NCBI GenBank assembly: GCA_023091665.1
Contig: JALJCQ010000001.1
Location: forward strand, 2,108,001 to 2,172,000
DNA: 64,000 bases
Direction of reading: 5' to 3'
Source: Pythium myriotylum
Lineage: Eukaryota; Oomycota; Peronosporomycetes; Pythiales; Pythiaceae
Shown one piece after another: positions 10,635-21,971 of the stretch; within the stretch, counting starts at the first letter, position 1, and the number at the start of each line of letters is the position of its first letter. The notes under the pieces were generated by a model. The model had not been told where the DNA came from and made no database searches. It saw only the letters and a list, made by a program, of their open reading frames with translations. The position numbers and the translations under genes are program-made.

Positions 10635-11636
10635 GAATAGAAATGGGAACGGCCGGTTAGCACGGTACGGTATTACTTCGTCGCGAGAACGAGATGTGCT
10701 TTTCTCCCTTCACGACGAATGGTCAACTTCAATTGAATTCTCCGCAAGGTCCAAATGGATGTCCGTGTCAGTTTCGATGAGGGGACATCCAGGCTACTCT
10801 TGGTCTATAGTCCAGAACTTGTTGACCAGGTCTATATAGAGTGGTTGAGAACTGCCTCTTTAGACAGGGCTAGGGCTGCCCCCCCCCCCGTCTGAGTTGT
10901 TACTTCACTTTCTTTGAGCCCACGTTTTTCGAAGCGGCAGCTGGTCTGGGGCCGAGGACAGTGGGGGACAAGCGCCCAACACAGTGTTGCGATCGCGGCC
11001 GTCGGCGCCGAGTGACAGGAGAACACACGGACGGGAACGCCCATGGGGAACTCCTGCACGCGAGAGGTGTGGACTGCGTCTCGCCGACCCCGGCCCCGGC
11101 AGTGAGCTGAACGACTCGTGTGTGCGCGCAGGCCGATGTGGTGATGAGCGAGCGCGGCGTGGGCGGAGCGAGAGGCCAACGGTACGGCAGGATCTGCCTC
11201 GGTCAAACGTATTCGTGCTGAGTGTGCATGGTCCAATCGATGTAGGCACGACAAGGCGCGCGGGCGGTGGTCCGTCCCCGAGTATCAAGAATGTGTAGAC
11301 CTTGATACTTTGCTGGAAGCTCCCTCCCCCCCTGCTGGTCGTCGACGGAGAAAGTGAGTTGTCTTTTTGCTGTGGGTCGGAAGACTGCCGATGCTCACGG
11401 GTTGACTTTATCCTTAGGAGCAGCAGGAGCAAGTCAAAAAACGAGAAATCTAGATCGAACTCGAACTCCAACCGGTCTGGGTCATTCGGAACGCCGCAGC
11501 CTTCTCGGGATGAGAATGGCTCGGTCGTGGACAGGTTCGGGCTCTGGTTTGGACGGTGATCGAGCACCAGCTAAAGTGGAATTTCATATTCAGGAAAAAG
11601 GTCGGAAAACCATCCAGGAAACAATATGGCCGCCCA
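10635..11636. other. intergenic stretch, no gene recognised
   Basis: About 1 kb separates two plus-strand genes. Open frames on both strands (up to 220 codons, minus) are compositionally odd and resemble no protein I know. A run of ten C lies near 10880, and a 9 bp perfect inverted repeat with an 11-base loop lies at 11281-11309. The right part probably holds the promoter and 5' UTR of the next gene. Confidence 0.4.
11281..11309. repeat. perfect inverted repeat, 9 bp arms
   Basis: agtatcaag (11281-11289) pairs with cttgatact (11301-11309) across an 11-base spacer. It could form a hairpin in RNA or bind a dimeric regulator. It lies about 330 bases before the next start codon. Confidence 0.5.
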
Positions 11637-12533
11637 ATGTCGACAACCCATGAAGAAGAAGAAACGCAGGACTATCACTCTTATGAAGACCCGGGGTATA
11701 TCAATCAGGACACCATGGACCTGATGCATGTAGACAGTGACTGCATCCTGCAAAGCCCATTTGACTCCCCATCCTCACCCACCGTTATTCATGCTCGATG
11801 GGGTGAACCCGCTGACGATCCCGAAGAGAAAGAAGTCTGCACCGAGTATCGGCCAAACCCTTTCAAGCTCGGCTTTTGTGTTAACTGTCAGAAGCAACAC
11901 GATGTGAACGAAAACGGTGATGTTGCCAAATCCAAGGAGTATAAGAAAATCGCACGACCGACGGTTTCTAAGAGCGCTGCCAACGCGCTTGACAACCCCG
12001 CAGCAGTCGAGAACCTCACACCAAGGAGTCGTGAATCCGACGTCGACCTCGCGGCTCTACTACAACAGCGTCGAGATATTCTGCTTAAGCTCACTAAAAT
12101 GGAACAAGAAAAATCCAAGAAGAAGAAAGAAGCCATGATGGATATCAAGCTCAGCACTCACGGTGAGACACGTTATCTATGACTTCTTTTTGTGATGTTG
12201 CTTATTGTATCGGCTCTAGATTCCTCTGCGCGTCATACAATGTTCGTAGCAGAATCGAGTGTTTCGACCCTAGGTATGTTGATGCCGTGTTAGTGTGCAA
12301 CCTGTGTGTCACTAAGCGATCCTGTCGTCGTCTGAACAGCCAACCTTCGTCGGATGGGTTCGAATGGACGGACAACCCCTTCGGCTCCTCAAAGCTTACG
12401 AGTGTCCCGAGCTACTTCAACGGTGGTAGTATCTCCCCGGAATGTTTCATCATGGCGTGGGATGTCGAAGAGTGTCAGCCTGGGAGGGAACCTTGACGAC
12501 GACGACGAACCTGCAAGGAATGATTGGTTATAA
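11637..12533 (+). CDS. hypothetical protein, possible small zinc motif
   Basis: I do not recognise this protein. Exons 11637-12162, 12220-12273 and 12340-12533 join in frame to 257 residues (introns of 57 and 66 bp). The start is the first ATG in frame (MSTTHEEEE). The N-terminus is acidic. A possible metal-binding stretch, LGFCVNCQKQHDVN (CxxCxxxH), lies near residues 80-95. A charged helix follows (LLQQRRDILLKLTKMEQE, then KSKKKKEA), and a Ser/Arg-rich tail ends in DDDDEPARNDWL. No membrane segment or signal peptide is seen. An ATG at 11625 in another frame could act as a short upstream frame. Confidence 0.65.
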
Positions 12534-12859
12534 GTTTTGTGTCCGACGGAAAGTCGATGTAGCATTAGAGGATTTCAGTATGAAGCCCGCGTTGGTGAAG
12601 AGGAGCTTTCGCGGCCATTTAATGATTGTATCGCACATTTTATTACTATTGCGCAACGAGGTGGTACCTTAGACTGAAAGGTCGCGATCCTCCTCTCTTC
12701 GTGTGACTCGGAGAATTGTTTAAATCCTCCGAAGTGGACTATGCGACGAGGATATCGGATCCTTCGCGAGGATCAACTCCCATCAAGCGATGTGTCTAAC
12801 ACCAATGCTGAACGAATGCTATGTGAAGGTGATGGAATCCCTCATCTCTTCATCCAACC
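12534..12859. other. intergenic stretch before the polycystin gene
   Basis: There are 326 bases with only short frames. A frame starting MLNECYVKVMESL near 12805 runs into a stop by 12893 and might be a missed 5' exon of the next gene, but no standard-length intron would join it. Confidence 0.35.
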
Positions 12860-15800
12860 ATGAACACTCTGATCAGTACGTCTTCTTCAGCTGAGACAGA
12901 GCTAATTCACTTGCTCAAGACAAGAGGAATATCCAGCATCTGCGAGTCAATTAGCAAAGAAATCAACTATGCATGGGCAGTCACCTCCGGGTTTCGCACA
13001 CTCAGTGATGCTGGTAACTTTTACTTCGCATGCGCCGGTCAGATATTTGGCTACAATCCAGGGCACGACTTCTTCACCTCGGCAGGGATGCAACTCGCCG
13101 TCTTTGCGTTGCATAAGTTCCTTCACAATGATGTCGTACTACTCCCCGTGCTTGAATGCATTCATATCTATACGAAGCTTCACGGTTGGGGAGATCCAAT
13201 TTCCTCAGGTCAGATTTGATCTAACATCGTGCCTCTGAACAGTTGATGGGGCTGTCGACTTTCTAGCAGTGGACGATTCCAAGGAGATTTTGATGAAGTG
13301 CATTCGTTTTCATGATAACAAGCACAACATCATCGCCGCGACATGCCAGGCGCTTGGTAGTCTAGTCATGAACGGTGAGGATGGTGGTGGTGACGATATT
13401 CAAGTCAACCTGAACGTTTTCTTCGCTGAACAGATCTAGTAAAAGAGTCCATCTCAACCCCGACCCTTACTCTTGAGCTCGTGGGATTGCTCAAGCGATA
13501 CACCTCGAGTCTGAGAATTTGCCGCGCAGCACTTGTTCCTCTTGGATTCTTGGTTACTGATGGTAGTATCTCACCTATTCTTCCTAATTTCCATCTCAAA
13601 CCATGAAACTGTTTTCAACAGCTCCAACTGCAGAAGTGTTTATTGACAACAACGGGATTTCTATCGTGATGACTTGCATGAAGAGCTACGTGGCAGATGT
13701 TGAGGTGGTCTGGCATGCAATTGGGGTTCTCAACGCCGTCAATACCAAAGGTTAATCCTTCATTTTTTAGAAAGAAATGGTCCGGGTGAATGACGTGGTT
13801 GTTCCTTTAGTACTCGACATCCGCCTTATCTACGCCATTTATGACTTCACGGGTATCCCACGCATTGTAGAAGCACTTGCATGTCACCTCGACACAGAAG
13901 AGATCGCCGTCGAGGGATTTCACCTCTTATCTCGACTCGCCTTGATCCCCGACGCGTATCGAATCATCAACAAGTCCAAGGTCTTGGATCTGGCGTACGT
14001 TGCACTCTTCGCGTATTCCGGGCCACAACATCGCCACACACGCTTGGAAATCAAAAAGACGTTGTACAGCTTCCAAAAGTGTACACTCCATGACACCAAT
14101 GAGCTATCCATACGTGAGCAAGCGAGTCGGCGTGATATTCTTCTTTATGCACTTTTCGTCCTCACGCTGCTACTCACGTCCGCGCTCTCTCCATTTGCTC
14201 TATCCAGTACATCAACCAGGACGCTTCAGCAGTCTATCGAAGAGGCGCAATGGGCTCGATCTAGTTGGGGCGATCGAAAGAGCAGACGAAGGTTCCATGA
14301 CATCAGTCGCGTCGACGACGTCTGGAGTTATCTGCAGGGGCCGCTGTATCGGACACTCTTCGCCTCGTCTTGGTATAATGGGGACGCCTTCAATTCTGAC
14401 GTAGATACGCAGCTGGGAATGGTGGGTGGATCATTTCGACTAATAGGTGGGGTGCAATTTCGTATGCTCCGCGTACGGAACCTGACCACCTATGCTTCAA
14501 ATACACGAAACGGCTACCCACCATACGGAAGTGAAAACGAATTGAGATCTACACTTATGGCGTCAAATGGCATGATTGACCGATGGACTCCGCCAACCAA
14601 AAGTGATTCTTCGTCGAAGCGATTTCAAGGTCTGCTTGCCGTGTATCCGGACACCGGGTATAGAGTTTATCTCCCTCGACTTTCAAAAAAAAATGTTGAC
14701 AATGCATGCGGGCCGAAATGCGTATTGGGACGACTGAAAGATGGGAACTGGATTGATGAATCAAGCCGAGCACTCTTTGTCGAGTTTAACGTGTTTAACC
14801 CCGCAGAAGGTGTCCACGGATCTGTGATTATACTCTTCGAATTCAATCCAACTGGAGGCGTTCTGGCGTCAAATCAAATCACACCAGTGATCATGGATCG
14901 ATATAGTGGTCTATTTATCTTCTCTCCGCTATTCTACGTGGAAATAGCCCTCCTCATGGGTGTCTCCTGGCAACTTCACAAGCAAGTCGACAAAATCCAC
15001 CGTTATCGCCTATTCTACTTCATCGTACCCACCCACGTGGCAGACTTTTTGGTCATCGTGTTTTGGGTTGCTACTATAGCTACTCGGGTGGGATTTCATG
15101 TCATCACTGGCCATTCGCAGCTTGAAGCCCTGGCGAAGGAAGATGGGTTCGTGAGCATTGAAACCGATGTGCACTTGCAGCTACAAGAACTCACACTCAC
15201 TGCTTCGTGTGCGTTCCTGATGTGGTGGCGTGCGCTGGAACTTACTCGACGTATCAATCCTCTCGAGCGAGTCTTGGGCAAGATTGATCAAATTGATGGT
15301 CTCATCAAATCATTTTTTTTGCTCATGTCTATCTACGTGGTTGCTTTCGCGCACTCTGGGAGCCTCCTCTTCTCGACAACGTCCGGTGCTTTCAGCTCGT
15401 TTGGAACCAGCATGTAGGTTATTCGCAAACGATAGTCACGACTACATGTTGACTACGGTTTGACTGATCAGAGGGGCCGCATCGAAGTCGTTATCCCTCG
15501 GATGGCAGCTTCCTGAAAGTGATTCGAGAGGCCAGGTGAGAGCTTGGCAGGTTCTCCTTCGCTTGTTCACCTTTTTCGTTCTTCTGGTAAGTGGAATATT
15601 CGTTCGATGCGATCGCGATTTTTCACGCAATCTTCTAGAACCTTTTTGTCTCTACTCTTCGTCAACGTTTTGAGTATCGATGTCCAGACACCGATTCGAC
15701 AGTTGTCCCCGATGGACTCTCCATCCTCGACTTGGCTAGACGACAGCTCAAGGCAAATGGTCTTCCCATCGGCCCGATCTCTCTGTCTTCAGTATGAATC

Positions 15801-16260
15801 TGATCGAGATAGCTGGAGTCAATTGAATACTGAATTGTTTTGATGGGCCGTAAGCGACTACGTTCGGTGGCCTCTAGAGGTCTTGAGTGGGTGAAACAAA
15901 CCACTCACCGTTTATCAGCAACGGATCACTTCGTTGGACTCACGGAGTTCCGAAGTGTCTGGGGGCTGAGTGAAGCTGGAACGGAAGTGCAATGCGCTGG
16001 GGAGACAGTTCATGATTGGACAACGATAGACGGGTAAGCAATGGACCACGACAGTTTCCTCCTAGTGGGTCTAACAGCATTCTGGCAGTCTTCTATACAA
16101 AGCAGAAATCGACGATCGGGTGCTGGATGAGCGTCTCAGTGAAATTCATATGAGATGTTTGGACGCAATGGATCGCCTCGAGATAACCAGACGGCTCCGA
16201 CAAGAATGTCGCCATGCTCAATATTCTCGGAGTAGTCGGGTGCAAGGTGCAGGCTCGTGA
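12860..16260 (+). CDS. armadillo-repeat/polycystin (PKD2-type) cation channel fusion
   Basis: Nine exons: 12860-13184, 13243-13374, 13434-13562, 13622-13750, 13811-15413, 15472-15586, 15639-15791, 15855-16033 and 16089-16260. They join in frame to 978 residues, with introns of 52-63 bp. Residues 1 to about 330 are alpha-helical armadillo-like repeats (AVFALHKFLHNDVVLLPVLE; ATCQALGSLVMN; IPRIVEALACHL). A short linker leads directly into the polycystin part within one uninterrupted exon. TM1 (DILLYALFVLTLLLTSAL) is near residue 345. The polycystin extracellular domain carries WSYLQGPLYRTLF (about 409) and FRLIGGVQFRMLRVR (about 447). TM2 is near 603, and later TMs follow. The pore region is GAFSSFGTS and TM6 is LFTFFVLLNLFV (near 805). 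The soluble tail is helical. It is probably a ciliary or plasma-membrane non-selective cation channel. The 5' end is the least certain part, and the intron at 15792-15854 uses a weak acceptor. Confidence 0.82.
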
Positions 16261-16381
16261 ACTACTGTGTTGCTGAGGGCAGCGTTGCGGGATAAACGAA
16301 CTTCCATGAATATATCTGGGTTTATCACTACTGAGGTTGCTCAGAATTTAACCCCTGTCCTTCGTTTCTAGGACCTAAATC

Positions 16382-19300
16382 CTACAAGAGTCGCTTGAAT
16401 CCAGCGATAGCGTTCTCGATACTGTCCTTCTCCTTCGTCAAGGCTTCAACCTTGGCAGCTTCTGCTTCGCGAACACTCTCGGGGACCTTAATGGAGTAGT
16501 CTTCCTTACTCATCTTGTTAGCGAGACTGTCAATGGATGGTTGGATCTTGGCCAACTTCTTCTCCAACTTCGCGATCTCGTTTGCGAAGTCGACCAGACC
16601 AGCAAGAAGAACGTGGATCTGCACTTTCTCATTGACACTGTGCATCGCACAGCCCTTGGGTGGGTCGTCCGCTAGCAAACACTTGCTCTCACCAGCTTTC
16701 GACAGGGTGCTGAAATCATCCAATTGGTTCTCAATTTTCTCCTTCACGTCAGAGTCCGCGCACTTGATGAAGAACTGTGGGCGAACACTGTTAACAAGTC
16801 CGTACTCAGCACGCACCGAACGTGCTGCATGAATAATGTCCTTGATGAGATCCATACGTGATTCAGCTTCGGAGTTGGCCCAACCATCGACTGGCAATGG
16901 GTACTTGGCAATCGTGATACTCTTGGTTGTGCGCTTGCCAGGAAGGCGTTGCCACAATTCTTCAGTCACAAACGGCATCAACGGATGCAAGAGACGTAAG
17001 CCGTACTCAAGGCAGATGTACAATGTCTGCTGTGCTGTCAGCTTTGCCTTAACATCAGCTCCGGACATAACCGGCTTCGTCAACTCAAGGTACACGTCGC
17101 ACAAATCGTACAGCCAGAAGTTGTACAATGCGGTTGTCAAATCACCGAACTCATAGGCTGCAAACGCCTTGTTGGCAACTTCAATCGTTCGATTCAGACG
17201 ACTCAAAATGTAGCGGTCCCGAGGGCTGACAACATCATTGGACAGAACCTTCTCAGGATCAAAATTGTCGTCAACCGTCAACCCTTCCAGGTTGGTCATA
17301 GCAAAGCGTGTAGCATTCCAGAGCTTGTTGCAGAAGTTCCGGTAGCCGACCAAACGATTCACATCCAGGTTAATATCACGACCTTGCTGTGTGTACGCGA
17401 GTAAACCGAAGCGAAGAGCGTCGGCACCACATTCTGGAATGCCGTTCGGGAAGTCTAGTGCCTGACCCTTTTTGGCCTTCTCCACCTCCTTCGCAGGCAA
17501 GTTACCACTCTCAAGCTTCGCGAATAGGTCTTGAAGAGAGCAACCGGAGATGATTTCCAGTGGGTCGACAACATTTCCAAGGCTCTTGGACATCTTGCGT
17601 CCGTACTTGTCGCGAACCATTGAGTGAAGGTACACTGTGTGAAACGGCAGCTTCCCCGTAAGCTTTTGCCCAAGGAACACCATGCGTGCAACCCAGAAGA
17701 AGATGATGTCGTAACCCGTTTCAAGTAGATCCGTGGGGTAGAATTCCATTTCCGACGAGCTCTGCGGCCAGCCAAAGACAGCGAAGGGGAACATACCCGC
17801 ACTGACCCAAGTGTCAAGAACGTCCTCGTCCTGCTCGAGAACAATTTCGGACTCGTCAACACCAAGCTTTTTAGCCGCCTTGGCGCGTGCATCTTCTTCG
17901 GAAACGCCAGCAAACCAGCGACCCACGGAGTCGTCCGAGTTCGAATCAACCCATTGCTCACCCTTAATTCGAGCGAAGTATGCAGGGATACGATGACCCC
18001 ACCAAAGCTGCCGCGAGATACACCAGTCACGAATGTTTTCAAGCCAACGGAACCAAGTTTTCTCGTGAGTCTCCGGAAGAATCTTCAGATCTTTCTTCGT
18101 CACGGCCTCCATTGCGTCCTTAGCCATCTGGGAACAGTCTACGAACCACTGTGGCTTCACTAGTGGCTCAATCACATCACCTGAGCGTGAGCAAATACCC
18201 AAACGCATTTTATTGTCTTCCTTGCCATGGAAGAAGCCTTTCTCCGTGAGTGCCTTCTCGACAGCGATACGAGCGTCGTAACGCATCATCCCAGCAAATT
18301 CACCACCGTTCTCATTAATAGCGCCATCATCTGTGAGCACGTTAATGAACTCGAGACCATGACGCTTACCACACTCGTAATCGTTTGGATCATGTGCCGG
18401 AGTAATCTTGACGGCACCGGTACCAAAAGTCATATCAACGAGAGTCGCATCGAGAATAATTGGAATACGCCGACCGTTGAACGGGTGGATAACAAACTTG
18501 CCGTGAAGGTGCTTGTAACGAGGATCGTCAGGGTGGATAGCGACACCAGTATCACCTAGCATAGTCTCGAGACGAGTCGTTGCAACGATGATCTGCTCAT
18601 CGGTGCCTTCGACGACGTAGCCGAAAGAAGTGAGAACACCGAATTCATACTTTCGATCCGGGTTATGACCAGGAACGCTCATCTTCGTGCGTTTTTCGAT
18701 GTCAATGTAGTCAACTTCGATTTCTGAGAGCGCCGTCTTCAGTTTACAGCTCCAATTGATCATCTTGGTGGCACGATAGATCAAGCCTTCCTCCCAGAGA
18801 GTGCAGAACGCATGACGTACAGCGCGCGAACAATTCTCGTCCATAGAGAAGTAGACACGCGACCAGTCAACTGAGCATCCGACGCTACGGAACTGGTGAT
18901 GAATGCGGGTTTCATATTGATTCTTCCAGTCCCACACGCGTTCCAAAAACTTCTCTCGACCAAGATCATGGCGGCTTTTGTTCTCCTCCTTAAGAAGACG
19001 CTTCTCGACGACTGACTGGGTGGCAATGCCGGCGTGATCCGTGCCGGGCACCCATAGAGTCGCATGACCAAGCATGCGATGCCAGCGAGTGAGAGCATCT
19101 TGAATTGCAACGGTTAGAGCATGTCCCAAGTGCAAGGAGCCCGTAACATTGGGTGGGGGGATCACCATGACGAAGCGCTCATCTTTCTTGGCTTTCTTGA
19201 TCTGTTCATCTGAACAGGTGAAAAAACCTTCCGCCTCCCACCAATCTTGCCACGCTGACTCGACGGCGACCGGGTTGTATGCTACACGTCAGGACACTCA

Positions 19301-19640
19301 GTGGGTCAGCTCTACCATTTCCTCGACAAGCTTGGGAGTCCGCACCTCCAGCCATTGGCTCGGCCATGTCCTTCTTGTCACCCTTGGGGGTCTTGTTCAC
19401 AAAGACTGGAGCGCTCTCGGCGGGCTTGGCCTCTTTCTTCTTCGGCTCTTTGTCCTTCTTCGGGGCCCAGCGGTTCGGATCCTTTTCCTTCTTGGGCTCT
19501 CCCCCGTTCTTCTGCGCCCGCATCGCCTTCTTGAGCGCGTTCTTGCTGAGCTTGGGCTCCTCCCCGGCAGCGCCCTCGCCCGTAGCCACAGCCGGCGCGG
19601 GGGCCGTCGCCGCGATCTCTTGCTTCGTCTCGTCCGCCAT
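16382..19640 (-). CDS. VARS: valyl-tRNA synthetase
   Basis: It charges tRNA(Val) with valine, a class I aminoacyl-tRNA synthetase. Exon 1 is 19346-19640 and exon 2 is 16382-19281 (intron 64 bp), giving 1064 residues. The N-terminal exon is a Lys/Ala/Pro-rich extension (MADETKQE..., with LSKNALKKAMRAQ) of the kind found in eukaryotic cytosolic enzymes. The exon 2 start restores YNPVAVESAWQDWW, then the HIGH signature as HLGHA (about residue 149). Next come the editing domain, GRKMSKSLGN (KMSKS, about residue 660), the anticodon-binding helical domain, and a C-terminal coiled coil (LEKKLAKIQPSIDSLANK onward) that is the tRNA-arm typical of ValRS. There is no clear mitochondrial presequence; one gene may serve both compartments through alternative starts. 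Confidence 0.95.
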
Positions 19641-19837
19641 CTTGCACTTGCAGGCAATCTTTCGAACTGTGGGTCGGTGGCGACGGTGAGAGCAGAGCCA
19701 TCCGAGCACACTCGGCGCGATCCGTCAATTAACCCTCCTGCGTATCAGTTAGGAACCAAGAGGTGTTCCGTGCAACATTCATGTGGTCACCATGTTATGA
19801 AAGTATTCTTGTGACTGCTCTACAACCTTTTTCATTT

Positions 19838-21423
19838 CTAGCGGCTCAGGCGTGCAATAATACCCTCAACAGCGGCCGGGACTGATTGAAAAACCTCGAC
19901 TTGGTGACGTTCAGCCATCTCCTCGAGATACAATCGGGCACGAACGACATCTTTGTACTCGCGCCCCACGAGCTTGACTCCATCGTCCAGTATGCAACCT
20001 TCTTCTAAAGGCTCGATGACGAGAAACATGGCTAATCGATTGCAAATGAGCTCCACAGCCTCAGTCATTGCTGCAATTGATCTTGTTCGGTCAGGGATCA
20101 CGAATAAAATCAACTACAATAAACAGGAAGGATCAGGATCATTTGGGGTGCCAGTAGAGCGCACAAGCGTACCTCAGCATTCTCTCGTTCAGTTTCAAGC
20201 TCTTGCCACCGATCGGGTCGCGACGGAGGCAGCTTGGTTTTGATTCGCTGCAGCTCAACTGACAAGTAATCTTGGAAAGGAATGTAGAACGGAAGACCAG
20301 CTTTCTGTAGTCGTGGAATAGCCACTTTTTCACGCCAAGAAGTTGACTGGAGGTTACCGCCCAGGTACACAGAGCCGCCCCGAGTTCTCGAAGTGGAAGC
20401 TCCGACATGCTTTACATATGAGACATCCGTTGATCCACTGCTCGACTCTTCCCCTTCAAATTCGTCCCCCTCCTCCGCACTAGACGACACTATCGAGAAT
20501 AATGATGTGGACGACCAAGATCGGGAGGTGTTTCGGCGAGGGCGGAATTGACTTGCCCACTCGTTGAGTATGATTGAGGAGCGCTTCCGAAGTCGAGGGA
20601 TAACTGGTGCGAATCGCTTAGGATTTTCCTCGACCAGGCATGCAACTGTTTCACCAACAGCGTCCTCAATGTTGTCGTACAGGCGGATTCCACGGCGCAG
20701 AGCAAGACGTCGGAGGCATTCCCTGGCTCCGTTTAAGTCCGCCAGTTCTTTTTCAGTAACGACTGCCCCATCGACGGTTGTTCCGAGGGCAATATTTTGA
20801 ACGACGAGAATTATACGCCGACCGCGACAAATATACTCGACGGACTCATTGATGCAAACGATGGAGCGGGTTGCGCTGTCTATCACCATGAGAATGATCT
20901 TGGCTCCTTCTTTCGCGCGAGTCTCTTCCACAATGAGCTCTTCATACCATTCGTCCACTTGAGGGTTGAAGAAGTTGATTTCTGCTTCTCTGAGCAATGG
21001 GATCGCGGTATCGCGGCGCCAGGTCGTTGGGTTGCATGAACCAGCGAGAAACACGTCGACAGGTGTGATCGGAGCTGGTTCCGCCACAATACTCATGCGG
21101 ATGCGCCGTGCGTGCCCAGTTCGCACCATAGCTGCAGCATCACTTGAACTAGCGTTGCGCGCGGCGCCGCTATTCTCTTTGCCTGCCGAAGCAAGGGGGG
21201 TTCCGGACTGCGAGATGAGATGGGGGGAAGTGTACGATCGAGTCTTGGTCTTGCAGAGCGCGTAGGCTGGCAGATAAGGTGCCTCCAGTCGGCCATTCGA
21301 CGGCGCAGCACCGTGCTCGTCATCATCGTTGAGCGCGGAGTCGAGCGACACTGCACGGAGAGGAGCCGGCTTGGACGGGGTCCAGATCGAGGGCGACGGT
21401 GGGGGTGTAACACTCATGCTCAT
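19838..21423 (-). CDS. tandem nucleoside 2-deoxyribosyltransferase-like protein
   Basis: Exons 20173-21423 and 19838-20113 (intron 59 bp) give 508 residues. Two copies of the nucleoside 2-deoxyribosyltransferase-like fold are visible. The first has DVFLAGSCNPTTWRRDTAIP, then EWYEELIVEETRA, ILMVIDSATRS and INESVEYICRGRRIIL. The second has SVYLGGNLQSTSWREKVAIP, ILFVIPDRTRSIAAMTEAVE and LAMFLVIEPLEEG, and is split by the intron. Both retain the SxxE/TEAVE glutamate region where the family places its nucleophile. The N-terminal 110 residues and the linker between domains are Ser-rich and probably disordered. Substrate is unknown; related single-domain proteins occur in bacteria and protists and may act on nucleotides or simply bind them. 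It is transcribed divergently from the aminopeptidase gene. Confidence 0.75.
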
Positions 21424-21971
21424 TTCCGTGGTTTGGCCTCTGATTCGGGTCGATATTTCGGGATGTGGTTTGCCCGTCTGTGTCGGTCCACCTCACTTCG
21501 TGCCACTGGCTTCAGTCCCCGTCGCCCTTCCCCTCGCTGCTGCACTCAATTCCAAACTCCGGCGACGACCGGTCATCCCGCTCGGCGGGCTACACCGGAC
21601 GTCTGCCAGACTGGGGGGTTCTTTCTTGGACCAGCCGAGATGGTTTCTCCACTTGGCGGCGGCTGTCACATAACACCGCCACAGTCGTGCGTTCGCTTCT
21701 CCCAAACAAATCCCCCACATGACCAACACCGGCTTTTACGTGAGACCAAGCATACCCACCCGAATATGTGAATCAGCGTGACTTGCAGAGTGGGATAGCA
21801 TGCCTCCCAGACTTGATCGGTCCTTTCGTCTGCGTCTGATTCCGTGGCCATGTTCTGCATACGTGATGGAACGTGTGGGGCTCGCGGACGACGCCCCACC
21901 GCAGTCACTCAGTCCACAAGAATCTCCCCCCTCGACTACCCAAGAACGCATCGACGAGACCTACCAACGGT
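21424..21971. promoter_or_regulatory. divergent intergenic region
   Basis: 548 bases separate the start codons of the minus-strand deoxyribosyltransferase-like gene and the plus-strand aminopeptidase. Both promoters must lie here. The aminopeptidase frame is open upstream to 21873, so part of this may be its coding sequence if a non-AUG or spliced start is used. No TATA box is evident. Confidence 0.5.

Noticed and set aside
10905..11567. 220-codon minus-strand open frame in the PRORP downstream spacer
   Set aside because: It is low-complexity sequence (runs of Phe/Leu and Ser/Arg) with no motif, and it overlaps the probable 5' UTR of the next gene on the other strand.
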